The translations under genes were made by a program, and so were the position numbers. Under the pieces are notes generated by a model. That model was not told the origin of the DNA. It ran no database searches and saw only the letters and a list, made by a program, of their open reading frames with translations. This document shows, piece by piece, positions 7,428 to 15,569 of a stretch of 64,000 nucleotides of DNA. Position 1 is the stretch's first letter. Each line of letters starts with the position of its first letter. This DNA is from Prevotellaceae bacterium UBA4332 (GTDB lineage: Bacteria; Bacteroidota; Bacteroidia; Bacteroidales; Bacteroidaceae): contig DGTQ01000002.1 in NCBI GenBank assembly GCA_002394365.1, positions 1-64,000 of the forward strand, written 5' to 3'.

Positions 7428-9890
7428 TCACTCCTCATAGTACACTCTCTTTACTCTGTTGCTGATGCCTGTTAGCACTTCGTAAGGTATTGTGTCAAGT
7501 CGGTCAGAGAGTTCGGTGATGGGTAGTTCGTTGCCAAATATCTCAACGCTGTCGCCCTCCTGACAGTCTATGCCCGTTACGTCTATCATGCACACGTCCA
7601 TGCAAATATTGCCGACATATTCAGCCTTCTTGCCGTTTACAAGACAATATCCACCCCTGTTGCCAAGATGACGGTTGAGACCATCAGCATAACCTATGGG
7701 TATTGCCGCAATCAGGCTGTCCTTGTCGAGTACTGTGCGGCGAGAGTAGCCTATGCTGTCACCAGCTTTTACGTGGCGCAGTTGCAGTATGGTGGTCTTC
7801 AGCGTTGACACATTATTTATAATGCTGTTATCGCGAGGGTTGATGCCATACAATCCCAGACCAAGACGACACATGTCCATCTGCCTCTCGGGGAAATGCT
7901 CTATGCCCGCACTGTTGCAGATGTGGCGCAGTATGTGGTGAGAGAAAGCACCTTGCAGGGCGTCGGCTCCCTTGGTGAAGAGGTCATATTGCTGCTGGGA
8001 GAAATCGTCAAACACATCGTCGTCGCTACCCACGAAATGTGAGAATACCGAGCGAGGTGTGAGGGCATTCTGGTGCTTCAGATAGTCTATGAGTTGTGGC
8101 ATGTCGTCAATGGGGTGGAAACCCAGGCGGTGCATGCCCGTGTCGAGCTTTATGTGTATTGGTAGTCCCGTGATGCCCTCTTTGCGTGCAGCATGACGCA
8201 GAGCATCAAGCAGACGGAAAGAATACACCTCTGGTTCAAGGTCATAGTCAAACATGGTCTTGAAAGCCGTCATCTCGGGGTTCATTATCATGATGTTGGC
8301 AGTTATGCCAGCCTTGCGCAGAGCCACGCCCTCATCGGCTACGGCTACAGCGAGGTAATCCACACGGTGGTCTTGCAGCGTCTTGGCTATCTCTATGGCG
8401 CCAGCTCCATAACCGTCAGCCTTTATCATGCACACCATCTTGGTGCCAGGCTTCATCTTGCTGCGATACCAGTTGAGGTTAGCCACAACGGCAGAGAGGT
8501 TGACCTCGAGGGTTGTCTCGTGCACCTTCTCCACCAGTTGCTCCGTGATGGTGTCAAAAGAGAAACGTCGTGCCCCCTTGATGAGTATGAGCTCGTCGTG
8601 CAGTTCGGAAAAATCCTTGCTGTCAAGGAAAGCCTCCGTATCTTCATAGAAACTGCTGTTGTCTATCTTGATGAGGTTGGCATTTTCCTTCAGCATGGTG
8701 CCTATGCCTATGAACTTGTCTATACCACGGCTTACGGCAAGGTCAGACACGCTCCTGCATAGTTCCTTTGCCGTCATGCCGCTTTGCTCTATGTCGCTGA
8801 GTATGAGAGTGCGACGATACCCTCTCTTGTCAGGACGACGGTGCATGAAGTCAAGAGCTATGTCGAGGCTTGCAAGGTCGGAGTTATACGAGTCGTTAAT
8901 GAGCATACACCCGTTGCGCCCGTTCTTTACCTCCAGACGCATGGCTACAGGCTCGAGGTTGGTCATGCGGTCTGCAAGTTCAGAGGTGGTGAGTCCGAGG
9001 TGCAGTGCGGCTACGGCACAGGTGATGGAGTTTTCTATTGAGGCTTCGCTTATGTACGGAATGGTGTATTCTCCATCCGTTCCCTTGAAATTGTATGTTA
9101 TTCGTGTGCTGTTCTCTCCTTTCTCTATGTTGCTAACGTAGAAAGCCGCGTTGCTGTCGGTTGTTGACCAACCAAGTTTCTCGCCCTTGAACTTGCTGCC
9201 TTTCAGCACTCTGAAAACAGTGTCGTTGTCGGCAGGGTAGATAAGCTCTTTGCAGTTTTCGAAGAGGCAGAATTTTTCTCGGCATTTCTCCTCTATGGAG
9301 TGGAAATTCTCCTGGTGTGCCTGTCCCAGGCAGGTGAAGATGCCTATGGTAGGTTGTATGATGTTCGCCAGTCGGCTCATCTCGTCGGTTTTACTTATGC
9401 CAGCCTCAAACAGTCCTACCTCGCTATCCTCGTTGAGCAGCCATACGGAGAGTGGTACACCAATCTGCGAGTTGTAGCTGCGAGGAGAGCGTGTGACGTT
9501 TTTCGATGGCATGATGAGCTGGTAGAGCCACTCTTTCACTACGGTCTTGCCGTTGCTGCCCGTTATGCCTACTACGGGTATCTGGAACTCGTCGCGATGG
9601 CGCTCGGCAAGGCGTTGCAGGGCAGCAAGTGTGTCGTTTACAACAAGGAAGTTGGCATCACACTTTATGTCAATATCCTCGCTCACCACGAAGTTTCTTA
9701 CGCCGCGCTTATACAGGTCTTCTATGTATTTATGTCCGTTGCCGTGCCTTGTACACAGAGCAAAAAAGAGAGTCTCCTCGGGGAAGGAGAGTGAGCGGCT
9801 GTCAGTAAGAAGGAAAGAGATGTTTCCCTCGGCAGTACCTATGCGTCGTGCTCCTATGAGCGTAGCAATCTGATCTATGGAGTATTTCAT
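7428..9890 (-). CDS. Bifunctional MurF ligase / alanine racemase
   Basis: The 820-residue fusion combines two steps of peptidoglycan precursor synthesis. Residues 1 to about 450 are MurF (adds D-Ala-D-Ala to UDP-MurNAc-tripeptide), with the P-loop GITGSNGKT at 108-116 and the later NDSYNSDLASLDIALDF motif. Residues from about 455 to the end are a PLP-dependent alanine racemase, with the PLP lysine in MIKADGYGAGA, HIKLDTGMHRLGF, and CRLGLGLYG. It ends in the racemase C-terminal beta domain (IGYADGLNR, YEVLTGISNRVKR). This fusion is standard in Bacteroidetes. Its ATG overlaps the stop codon of a 46-codon gene (TAATG), which implies coupled translation. Confidence 0.96.
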   Translation of the reverse strand: MKYSIDQIATLIGARRIGTAEGNISFLLTDSRSLSFPEETLFFALCTRHGNGHKYIEDLYKRGVRNFVVSEDIDIKCDANFLVVNDTLAALQRLAERHRDEFQIPVVGITGSNGKTVVKEWLYQLIMPSKNVTRSPRSYNSQIGVPLSVWLLNEDSEVGLFEAGISKTDEMSRLANIIQPTIGIFTCLGQAHQENFHSIEEKCREKFCLFENCKELIYPADNDTVFRVLKGSKFKGEKLGWSTTDSNAAFYVSNIEKGENSTRITYNFKGTDGEYTIPYISEASIENSITCAVAALHLGLTTSELADRMTNLEPVAMRLEVKNGRNGCMLINDSYNSDLASLDIALDFMHRRPDKRGYRRTLILSDIEQSGMTAKELCRSVSDLAVSRGIDKFIGIGTMLKENANLIKIDNSSFYEDTEAFLDSKDFSELHDELILIKGARRFSFDTITEQLVEKVHETTLEVNLSAVVANLNWYRSKMKPGTKMVCMIKADGYGAGAIEIAKTLQDHRVDYLAVAVADEGVALRKAGITANIMIMNPEMTAFKTMFDYDLEPEVYSFRLLDALRHAARKEGITGLPIHIKLDTGMHRLGFHPIDDMPQLIDYLKHQNALTPRSVFSHFVGSDDDVFDDFSQQQYDLFTKGADALQGAFSHHILRHICNSAGIEHFPERQMDMCRLGLGLYGINPRDNSIINNVSTLKTTILQLRHVKAGDSIGYSRRTVLDKDSLIAAIPIGYADGLNRHLGNRGGYCLVNGKKAEYVGNICMDVCMIDVTGIDCQEGDSVEIFGNELPITELSDRLDTIPYEVLTGISNRVKRVYYEE

Positions 9891-10030
9891 TAGAATTTGT
9901 CTTCCTCTTTGTAATTATCGAAATCGATACCTTTGATTTTTTCGTTAAGAGCATAAGCTAAGCCACACAAGAGGGATAGTCCTGCGGTTAGGATAATGCC
10001 AATGATACTTGCTTTTGTCTTTTCTTTCAT
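9890..10030 (-). CDS. 46-residue membrane protein coupled to murF-alr
   Basis: The small frame starts MKEKTKASIIGIILTAGLSL, followed by LCGLAYALNEKIKGIDFDN and ending YKEEDKF. One hydrophobic segment (about residues 8-28) is followed by a charged, acidic cytoplasmic or periplasmic tail. The stop codon overlaps the murF-alr ATG by one base, so the two are almost certainly co-expressed. I do not recognise the family. A role near the cell-wall synthesis machinery is only an inference from position. Confidence 0.65.
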   Translation of the reverse strand: MKEKTKASIIGIILTAGLSLLCGLAYALNEKIKGIDFDNYKEEDKF

Positions 10031-10116
10031 TGTTGTTGGTTGTTTTTTTGTTTTTTTCTAGGGCTTCCTAGGGGCTCCTAGGCTTTCCTATGTTTTCCTA
10101 GTTTTTTTTCAGACTT

Positions 10117-10893
10117 TTAATAGCTTGCGGAGCAGGGGATGCCCAGCAGCTCCACTCGTTGCTTTATGCTGTCCAGCAGGGCGGGCTCAGCTTTGAGCAG
10201 TCCCTGCGCTGGCGTTTCACGGTCTATGGTGTATATCATCACCTGCTGAGGCTTAATGTCCTTCACGGCGTTAAGCCACGGGGCAATATAGGCTTCGCTG
10301 GTGTTGTCTATCGACTCTCCCTTGTAGGAACCTCGCATGAACATTGTCTGTATTATGACGTGCCCTTTGAAGTCCTTCAGCCTCTCTATCACCTTGTTTA
10401 CGTCATAGCTGGGTGAGGTAGGTCTGTCCACCTTCAGTATGTATTCCCTGTTTATGGTGTCCAATTTCTGTATGTTGTTATCTACCTTCATGAGGGCATC
10501 GTGTATGTCGACTTTCTGTATGAAGGTGGCATTACTCAGCACAGAGACCTTTGCCTCGGGAAAGAATCTGTTGCGCACCTCTATGGTGTCGTCTATTATG
10601 CCAGCAAAATCGGGGTGTCCTGTGGGTTCGCCATTACCAGCAAAGGTGATAACGTCGAGGGGTTCGCCATTAGCGTGACGTTGTTGCAGGACGGTGGTGA
10701 GAGCCTCTCTTACTTCCTCTCGTGTTGGACGCTTCGCCTTGGGACGGAAGTCGCCGTTAAACCCGCACTCGCAGTAGATGCAGTCGAAGGAGCACACCTT
10801 ACCGTCGCTTGGCATGAGGTTTACTCCAAGCGACACGCCAAGTCTGCGCGAGTGTACTGGTCCGAATATTGGTGATGGATAGATTATGGTCAC
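10117..10893 (-). CDS. Radical SAM protein
   Basis: The 258-residue protein begins PSPIFGPVHSRRLGVSLG, then has the cysteine cluster CSFDCIYCECG that binds the [4Fe-4S] cluster and SAM. FAGNGEPTGHPDF gives the GGE-like SAM-contact motif in the variant GNGEPT. This pattern is that of the radical SAM family often annotated as an Fe-S oxidoreductase near wybutosine-synthesis-like proteins. The substrate is unknown. At 10065-10106 the downstream gap carries repeated TTCCTAGG/CTCCTAGG words. Confidence 0.88.
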   Translation of the reverse strand: MTIIYPSPIFGPVHSRRLGVSLGVNLMPSDGKVCSFDCIYCECGFNGDFRPKAKRPTREEVREALTTVLQQRHANGEPLDVITFAGNGEPTGHPDFAGIIDDTIEVRNRFFPEAKVSVLSNATFIQKVDIHDALMKVDNNIQKLDTINREYILKVDRPTSPSYDVNKVIERLKDFKGHVIIQTMFMRGSYKGESIDNTSEAYIAPWLNAVKDIKPQQVMIYTIDRETPAQGLLKAEPALLDSIKQRVELLGIPCSASY

Positions 10894-10961
10894 TTTATAC
10901 TTTATGCTTTATACTTTATACCTTATACTTTCAACTTTCAACTTTCAACCTTCAACCTTCA
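10892..10961. repeat. Ten-unit heptamer array ACTTTAT/ACTTTCA/ACCTTCA
   Basis: Ten consecutive 7-nt units, all variants of ACTTTAT, GCTTTAT, ACCTTAT, ACTTTCA and ACCTTCA, lie between the radical SAM gene and the histidine kinase. The array reaches into the last bases of the kinase gene. The unit changes stepwise along the array, which suggests growth by slippage. Confidence 0.9.
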
Positions 10962-12119
10962 ACTCGTCACTCCCTTCAGGATAATCCTGAATGTAGTTCC
11001 CTTGCCTATTTCAGAGTTAAGGACGAATATTTTGCCTTTATGGTATTCCTCTACGATGCGTTTGGCAAGCGACAATCCCAATCCCCAACCACGTTTCTTA
11101 GTGGTGAAACCAGGGCGAAACACGTTTTGTATGTTCTTGTGTTCTATGCCCTTGCCTGTATCCTTCACGTCTGTCACAACGCTGCTGGGCGTGGAATGTG
11201 TCTTGATATGTATGCTTCCCTCGCCACCCATAGCGTCAACAGCATTCTTGCAGAGGTTTTCGAAAACCCACTCCAGGAGCTGGGCGTTAGCATAGACGGT
11301 AGTCTTGTCCTTGTCCAGTTCGGTGGTGATAAGCACTTTCTCCGATGTGCGCCTGTTCATGTATTCTACCACCCTTTCGAGCAGTGTGGTGAGGTCGATT
11401 TCCTTGCGCTCAGGAGCTGAGCCAATCTTAGAGAAACGGTCGGCAATGAGTTGCAAGCGCTTCACGTCCTTGTCCATCTCGGGTATCAGCTCGTCGTTGG
11501 GGTATTGCTCTCGCAGTATTTCTGTCCACGCCATGAGGCTCGAGATAGGCGTGCCCAGCTGGTGCGCCGTCTCCTTTGAGAGCCCCACCCACACCTTGTT
11601 TTGCTCTGCCTTCTTCGAGGTGAGCAGGGCGAATATGGCAATGACAACAAAGATGAGCACTATGCCCAGTTGCACGTAAGGGTAGTAGGCGAGACGCGTC
11701 AGGAGCATCGAGTCGTCATAACACACCAGAAGGTAGTCTGTCCGCCTGTCGCCTATCTGCACCTTTATGGGCGAGTGCTTCTTTGCGTATATTCTGGCTT
11801 TGCTCGTTGCAATAGCAAGACTGTCCTCCGACGTTATATCCACGTTGCGGTATATCTGCGCCGTGCCTTTAGCATCAGTTACCACTACGGGTATGGTGTT
11901 GTTCTGCTCCAGGACTTTCAGGACGAGGTTGAGGTCAGTATCCTCTGTGGCAGTGTTGAGAGAGTGCATCGCCTCTGCCCATATCTCCATGCGGTTGCGC
12001 TCCTCCTGCTCGAGGTCCTTCACAAGAAAATGACTTGACACAAGAGATGCGGCTGCTATCACTACGGCTGTAGCAACCAGCGCTATTTTTACTTGTCTTA
12101 TTCTGTCAGTCCAGTACAT
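10959..12119 (-). CDS. Membrane sensor histidine kinase, PorY-like
   Basis: The 386-residue protein has transmembrane segments at about 11-31 and 147-168 enclosing a periplasmic sensor region. The phospho-acceptor box is KETAHQLGTPISSL (His186). The ATPase domain shows NLCKNAVDAM (N-box), DTGKGI (G1) and RGWGLGLSLAKRIVEEYHKG (G2). No response regulator gene lies beside it. The layout and the AHQLGTP box resemble PorY, the kinase paired with PorX in type IX secretion control, and a porX gene lies at 27854-29410 in this window. The histidine kinase call is secure; the PorY assignment is an inference. Confidence 0.9.
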   Translation of the reverse strand: MYWTDRIRQVKIALVATAVVIAAASLVSSHFLVKDLEQEERNRMEIWAEAMHSLNTATEDTDLNLVLKVLEQNNTIPVVVTDAKGTAQIYRNVDITSEDSLAIATSKARIYAKKHSPIKVQIGDRRTDYLLVCYDDSMLLTRLAYYPYVQLGIVLIFVVIAIFALLTSKKAEQNKVWVGLSKETAHQLGTPISSLMAWTEILREQYPNDELIPEMDKDVKRLQLIADRFSKIGSAPERKEIDLTTLLERVVEYMNRRTSEKVLITTELDKDKTTVYANAQLLEWVFENLCKNAVDAMGGEGSIHIKTHSTPSSVVTDVKDTGKGIEHKNIQNVFRPGFTTKKRGWGLGLSLAKRIVEEYHKGKIFVLNSEIGKGTTFRIILKGVTS

Positions 12120-12250
12120 ATACCCCTATCTTCTTGGTCAGGTGCGTAAACGAGGGCAAAAATACAAACTTTTCCCTGATTATGCAAGAGAAAACACAAA
12201 AAACAGACGGACTTTAACGCGAGTTATACAAAAACACGCTGAAAAAAGTT

Positions 12251-12328
12251 CAGCGGATTCCCGTTCGTTCGTCCATTTCACTATTATATAGTGTGAAATG
12301 GACGAACGAACAAAAATATTTTCCGCTG
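12251..12328. repeat. Two-tier inverted repeat (19-bp inner arms, 7-bp outer arms)
   Basis: GTTCGTTCGTCCATTTCAC (12263-12281) is repeated perfectly inverted at 12293-12311, with an 11-nt loop. Outer arms CAGCGGA (12251-12257) and TCCGCTG (12322-12328) are also perfectly complementary. No T-tract follows on either strand, so it is not an ordinary terminator. It could be an RNA hairpin, a miniature element or a binding site. Confidence 0.8.
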
Positions 12329-12351
12329 CCGATGATTAGAATGTACTCTGC

Positions 12352-12435
12352 GGTTGCTATGTTCCCGCGTCTGGTTGCTTTGCCGCCGAGCGTGGTTGCT
12401 TAGCATCCGCATGTGCTTGCTAAGCAACTGTGAGA
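12352..12435. repeat. Four-unit 21-bp tandem array (GGTTGCT...)
   Basis: Units start at 12352, 12373, 12394 and 12415, each opening with GGTTGCT or GCTTGCT and keeping a C/G-rich tail. The same 21-bp unit, better preserved, occurs six times at 40741-40866. Confidence 0.8.
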
Positions 12436-12519
12436 GTGTTAAAATCTTAATAATATATAATTCTTAAGTCTCAAACCTTAATTCTTCATTCTTAATTTTT
12501 CAATCTTGATTTTTCTTCG

Positions 12520-12527
12520 TACCTTTG
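12520..12527 (+). promoter_or_regulatory. -7 promoter element of purB
   Basis: TACCTTTG followed by CACG matches TAnnTTTG. The transcript would start about 35 nt before the ATG. Only a T-rich stretch lies at the -33 position. Confidence 0.6.
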
Positions 12528-12568
12528 CACGAAATTACACAATATAATTCGAATTATACATTTTGCAA

Positions 12569-13936
12569 ATGAATCTTGATTTACTGACCGCTATTTCTCC
12601 CATTGATGGCAGATACCGTGGTAAGACCGAAGCTCTCGCTAACTATTTCTCAGAGTATGCTTTGATAAAGTATCGAGTTCGTGTGGAGATAGAGTACTTC
12701 ATAACCCTGTGCGAGCTGCCTCTGCCACAGCTGAAGGACTTTGACAAGTCCCTCTTCCCTCAGTTGCGTGGCATATACCAGAACTTCTCGGAGGAAGATG
12801 CGCAGAGGGTGAAGGACATAGAGAAGGTCACAAACCACGATGTGAAGGCTGTAGAATACTTCATAAAGGAGCAACTGGACAAGATGGAGAAGGAGCAGCT
12901 GGGCGAAGGCTACTTCGAGCGCAGCCGTGAGTTCATACACTTTGGACTTACTTCTCAGGACATCAACAACACCAGTGTGCCACTGTCTGTGAAGGATGCC
13001 TTGGCAGAGGTATTCATCCCGCAGGTGGAGGAACTTATTCAGCAACTCAGGGATTATGCCGAGGAATGGAAGGATGTGCCTATGCTCGCCAAGACGCACG
13101 GACAGCCAGCATCGCCAACCCGACTGGGCAAGGAGGTAATGGTGTTCGTATATCGTCTGGAGGAGCAACTCGCTTCTCTGAAGGCATGCAAATACACAGC
13201 CAAGTTTGGCGGTGCAACGGGCAACTTCAATGCTCACAAGGTGGCTTATCCAGCATACGACTGGAGGGAGTTTGGCAACAAGTTCGTGAGCGAGAAACTC
13301 GGACTGGAGCGCGAGCAATATACCACGCAGATAAGCAACTACGACCATCTGGGTTCTATATTTGACGCTGTGCGCAGGATAAACACCATCATCATAGACC
13401 TTGACCGTGACTTCTGGATGTATATCTCCATGGAGTACTTCAAGCAGAAGATTAAGGCAGGAGAGGTAGGCTCAAGCGCAATGCCACACAAGGTGAACCC
13501 GATAGATTACGAAAACTCTGAGGGAAATCTTGGCATAGCCAACGCCATACTGCAGTTCCTGGCACAGAAATTGCCTGTAAGCCGTCTGCAGAGAGACCTG
13601 ACGGACTCTACCGTGCTTCGCAATATCGGTGTGCCACTCGGCCACTCCGTAATAGCAATACAGTCAACGCTGAAGGGACTGCGCAAGCTCATACTCAACG
13701 AAGAGGCTCTGCAGAAGGACCTCGACAATACATGGGCAGTGGTAGCTGAGGCCATACAGACCATCCTGCGTCGCGAGGCTTATCCTCACCCATACGAGGC
13801 ACTGAAGGCTCTTACCCGCACCAATAAGCACATGGACGAGGAAACAATACATGAGTTTATCAAGACTCTCAACGTGAGCGATGACGTGAAGGCTGAACTG
13901 ATGGCAATAACGCCAAGCAACTATACAGGAATTTAA
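12569..13936 (+). CDS. purB: Adenylosuccinate lyase
   Basis: PurB acts twice in purine synthesis: it splits SAICAR to AICAR and adenylosuccinate to AMP, releasing fumarate. The protein (455 residues from the ATG at 12569) has the family start LTAISPIDGRYRGKTEALA, the TSQDINNTS segment, KTHGQPASPTRLGKE, and the superfamily signature SSAMPHKVNPIDYENSEGN. A TTG two codons upstream is in frame, but the ATG fits the family start better. A perfect ATCGGA-AG-TCCGAT palindrome (13940-13953) follows the stop, without a T-tract. Confidence 0.97.
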   Translation: MNLDLLTAISPIDGRYRGKTEALANYFSEYALIKYRVRVEIEYFITLCELPLPQLKDFDKSLFPQLRGIYQNFSEEDAQRVKDIEKVTNHDVKAVEYFIKEQLDKMEKEQLGEGYFERSREFIHFGLTSQDINNTSVPLSVKDALAEVFIPQVEELIQQLRDYAEEWKDVPMLAKTHGQPASPTRLGKEVMVFVYRLEEQLASLKACKYTAKFGGATGNFNAHKVAYPAYDWREFGNKFVSEKLGLEREQYTTQISNYDHLGSIFDAVRRINTIIIDLDRDFWMYISMEYFKQKIKAGEVGSSAMPHKVNPIDYENSEGNLGIANAILQFLAQKLPVSRLQRDLTDSTVLRNIGVPLGHSVIAIQSTLKGLRKLILNEEALQKDLDNTWAVVAEAIQTILRREAYPHPYEALKALTRTNKHMDEETIHEFIKTLNVSDDVKAELMAITPSNYTGI

Positions 13937-14076
13937 TCAATCGGAAGTCCGATAAGTCGGTAAAACGGTAAATCGAAAAAAACAGAATATTAAAATAAGG
14001 TCCGTGAGGACCTGTGTATACAACACAAAAGCAATACTATTTATTTTTCAAAAAAACTAAAACAACAAGAGACAAC

Positions 14077-15489
14077 ATGTTGGAAACAGACAAGGAAAAT
14101 GTGCAGGATGCACAGCAGAACAATGAATCAACCCGTGAGGGAGGTTTAGGTCAGGAGAACAGTGGCTTCCAGCAGCCACGTCAGCCACGCCAGCGCGTGC
14201 GCATACCAAGCCGTGGAAGCTATGGTGAGCGTCAGCAGTATGGCAGTCGTCCTAATTACAATCGTGGCGGCTATGGCAGTCAAAGACAAGGAGGTTATGC
14301 GCCAGAACACAGAAGCGAGGGTAGCTTTATGCCCGAGGGCTTCGGTGGCGTATTCAGTGATTCTAACTCTCAGCGCAACGAAGAAGGCGGTTATCAGCCA
14401 AGAGGTGGTTACCAGCGTGGCGGCTACGGTCAGCAGCGCGGTGGCTACAATAACCGTGGTGGTTACAATCGTGGCGGCTATGGTCAGCCACGCCAGGGTG
14501 GATACCGTCAGTATAACAACAATAATAACGAACAGGGTGGCGAGGGCTACAACCAGCAGCGTGGCGGCTACGGACAGCAGCGCGGCGGTTACCAGCCAAG
14601 AGGTGGTTACCAGCGTGGCGGCTACGGACAGCAGCGCGGCGGTTATCAGTCAAGAGGTAGTTACCAGCGTGGCGGCTATGGTCAGCGTCAACATTCTACA
14701 GGCTACGACCCTAATGCAAAGTATTCTATGAAGAAACGCATAGAGTACAACGAGAGCCACATAGACCCAACAGCACCAGTACGTCTTAACAAGTTCCTCG
14801 CTAACGCAGGCGTGTGCTCACGCCGTGAGGCAGACGACTTTATAGAGGCAGGCGTAGTAACCGTCAACGGACAGGTAGTGACAGAGCTCGGTACAAAGGT
14901 GCTGCGCACAGACGAGGTGAAGTTCCATGACCAGCCTGTAACCCTGGAGAAGAAGGTTTACGTTCTTCTCAACAAGCCAAAGGACTACGTGACAACCTCT
15001 GACGACCCACAGCAGCGCAAGACCGTGATGGACCTCGTGCAGGGTGCCTGTCCAGAGCGCATATACCCAGTAGGGCGTCTTGACCGCAACACAACAGGTG
15101 TGCTGCTTCTTACCAACGATGGTGACTTGGCTTCAAAGCTCACTCACCCTAAGTTCCTCAAGAAGAAGGTATATCACGTGTTCCTCGACAAGAACGTTAC
15201 ATTGCACGACATGCAGCAGATAGCTGAAGGCATAGAACTCGATGACGGCACCATAAAGGCTGATGCAATAGAGTATGCTCACGCTACTGACAAGAAGCAG
15301 GTGGGCATAGAGATACACTCTGGCAAGAACCGCATCGTGCGTCGTATCTTCGAGCATCTGGGCTACAGGGTGATAAAACTTGACCGCGTGCAGTTTGCTG
15401 GTCTGACAAAGAAGAACCTCCGTCGTGGCGACTGGCGCTTCCTCACAGAGAAGGAAGTAGATATGCTGCGTATGGGAGCGTTTGAATAA
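14077..15489 (+). CDS. RluB/RsuA-type pseudouridine synthase with an RGG-repeat N-terminus
   Basis: The C-terminal 240 or so residues form a pseudouridine synthase that modifies rRNA. An S4 RNA-binding domain (RLNKFLANAGVCSRREADDF) comes first, then the catalytic motif GRLDRNTTGVLLLTNDGDLA with the catalytic Asp, and later GKNRIVRRIFEHLGY. The first 210 or so residues are low-complexity and built from repeats such as RGGYQRGGYGQQ, rich in Arg, Gly, Tyr and Gln. Such RGG/YG tails are common in RNA-binding and phase-separating proteins and may tether the enzyme to RNA. I chose ATG 14077 (MLETDKENVQ) over an upstream GTG, because the residues before it look like leader sequence. Confidence 0.92.
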   Translation: MLETDKENVQDAQQNNESTREGGLGQENSGFQQPRQPRQRVRIPSRGSYGERQQYGSRPNYNRGGYGSQRQGGYAPEHRSEGSFMPEGFGGVFSDSNSQRNEEGGYQPRGGYQRGGYGQQRGGYNNRGGYNRGGYGQPRQGGYRQYNNNNNEQGGEGYNQQRGGYGQQRGGYQPRGGYQRGGYGQQRGGYQSRGSYQRGGYGQRQHSTGYDPNAKYSMKKRIEYNESHIDPTAPVRLNKFLANAGVCSRREADDFIEAGVVTVNGQVVTELGTKVLRTDEVKFHDQPVTLEKKVYVLLNKPKDYVTTSDDPQQRKTVMDLVQGACPERIYPVGRLDRNTTGVLLLTNDGDLASKLTHPKFLKKKVYHVFLDKNVTLHDMQQIAEGIELDDGTIKADAIEYAHATDKKQVGIEIHSGKNRIVRRIFEHLGYRVIKLDRVQFAGLTKKNLRRGDWRFLTEKEVDMLRMGAFE

Positions 15490-15494
15490 TTCAC

Positions 15495-15522
15495 AGTTTA
15501 CAGTTCATAGTTCGCAGTTATC
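15495..15522. repeat. Heptamer array AGTTTAC/AGTTCAT with following 12-bp repeats
   Basis: Four units (AGTTTAC, AGTTCAT, AGTTCGC, AGTTATC) lie in 7-nt phase. They run into a GTTATCG-based 12-bp repeat (about 15516-15549) that fills the gap before asnS. Confidence 0.75.
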
Positions 15523-15569
15523 GTTAGCGTTATCGTCAACGTTATCGCGCGAGCAAAGCGAGTATATTT

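Larger units (their letters stand above)
12120..12568. other. 449-bp intergenic region between divergent genes
   Basis: This region separates the kinase (minus) from purB (plus). It contains a possible minus-strand promoter word TATTTTTG (complement of 12157-12164), the large inverted repeat at 12251-12328, a 21-bp tandem array at 12352-12435 and the purB promoter near 12520. No gene is supported. Confidence 0.7.
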
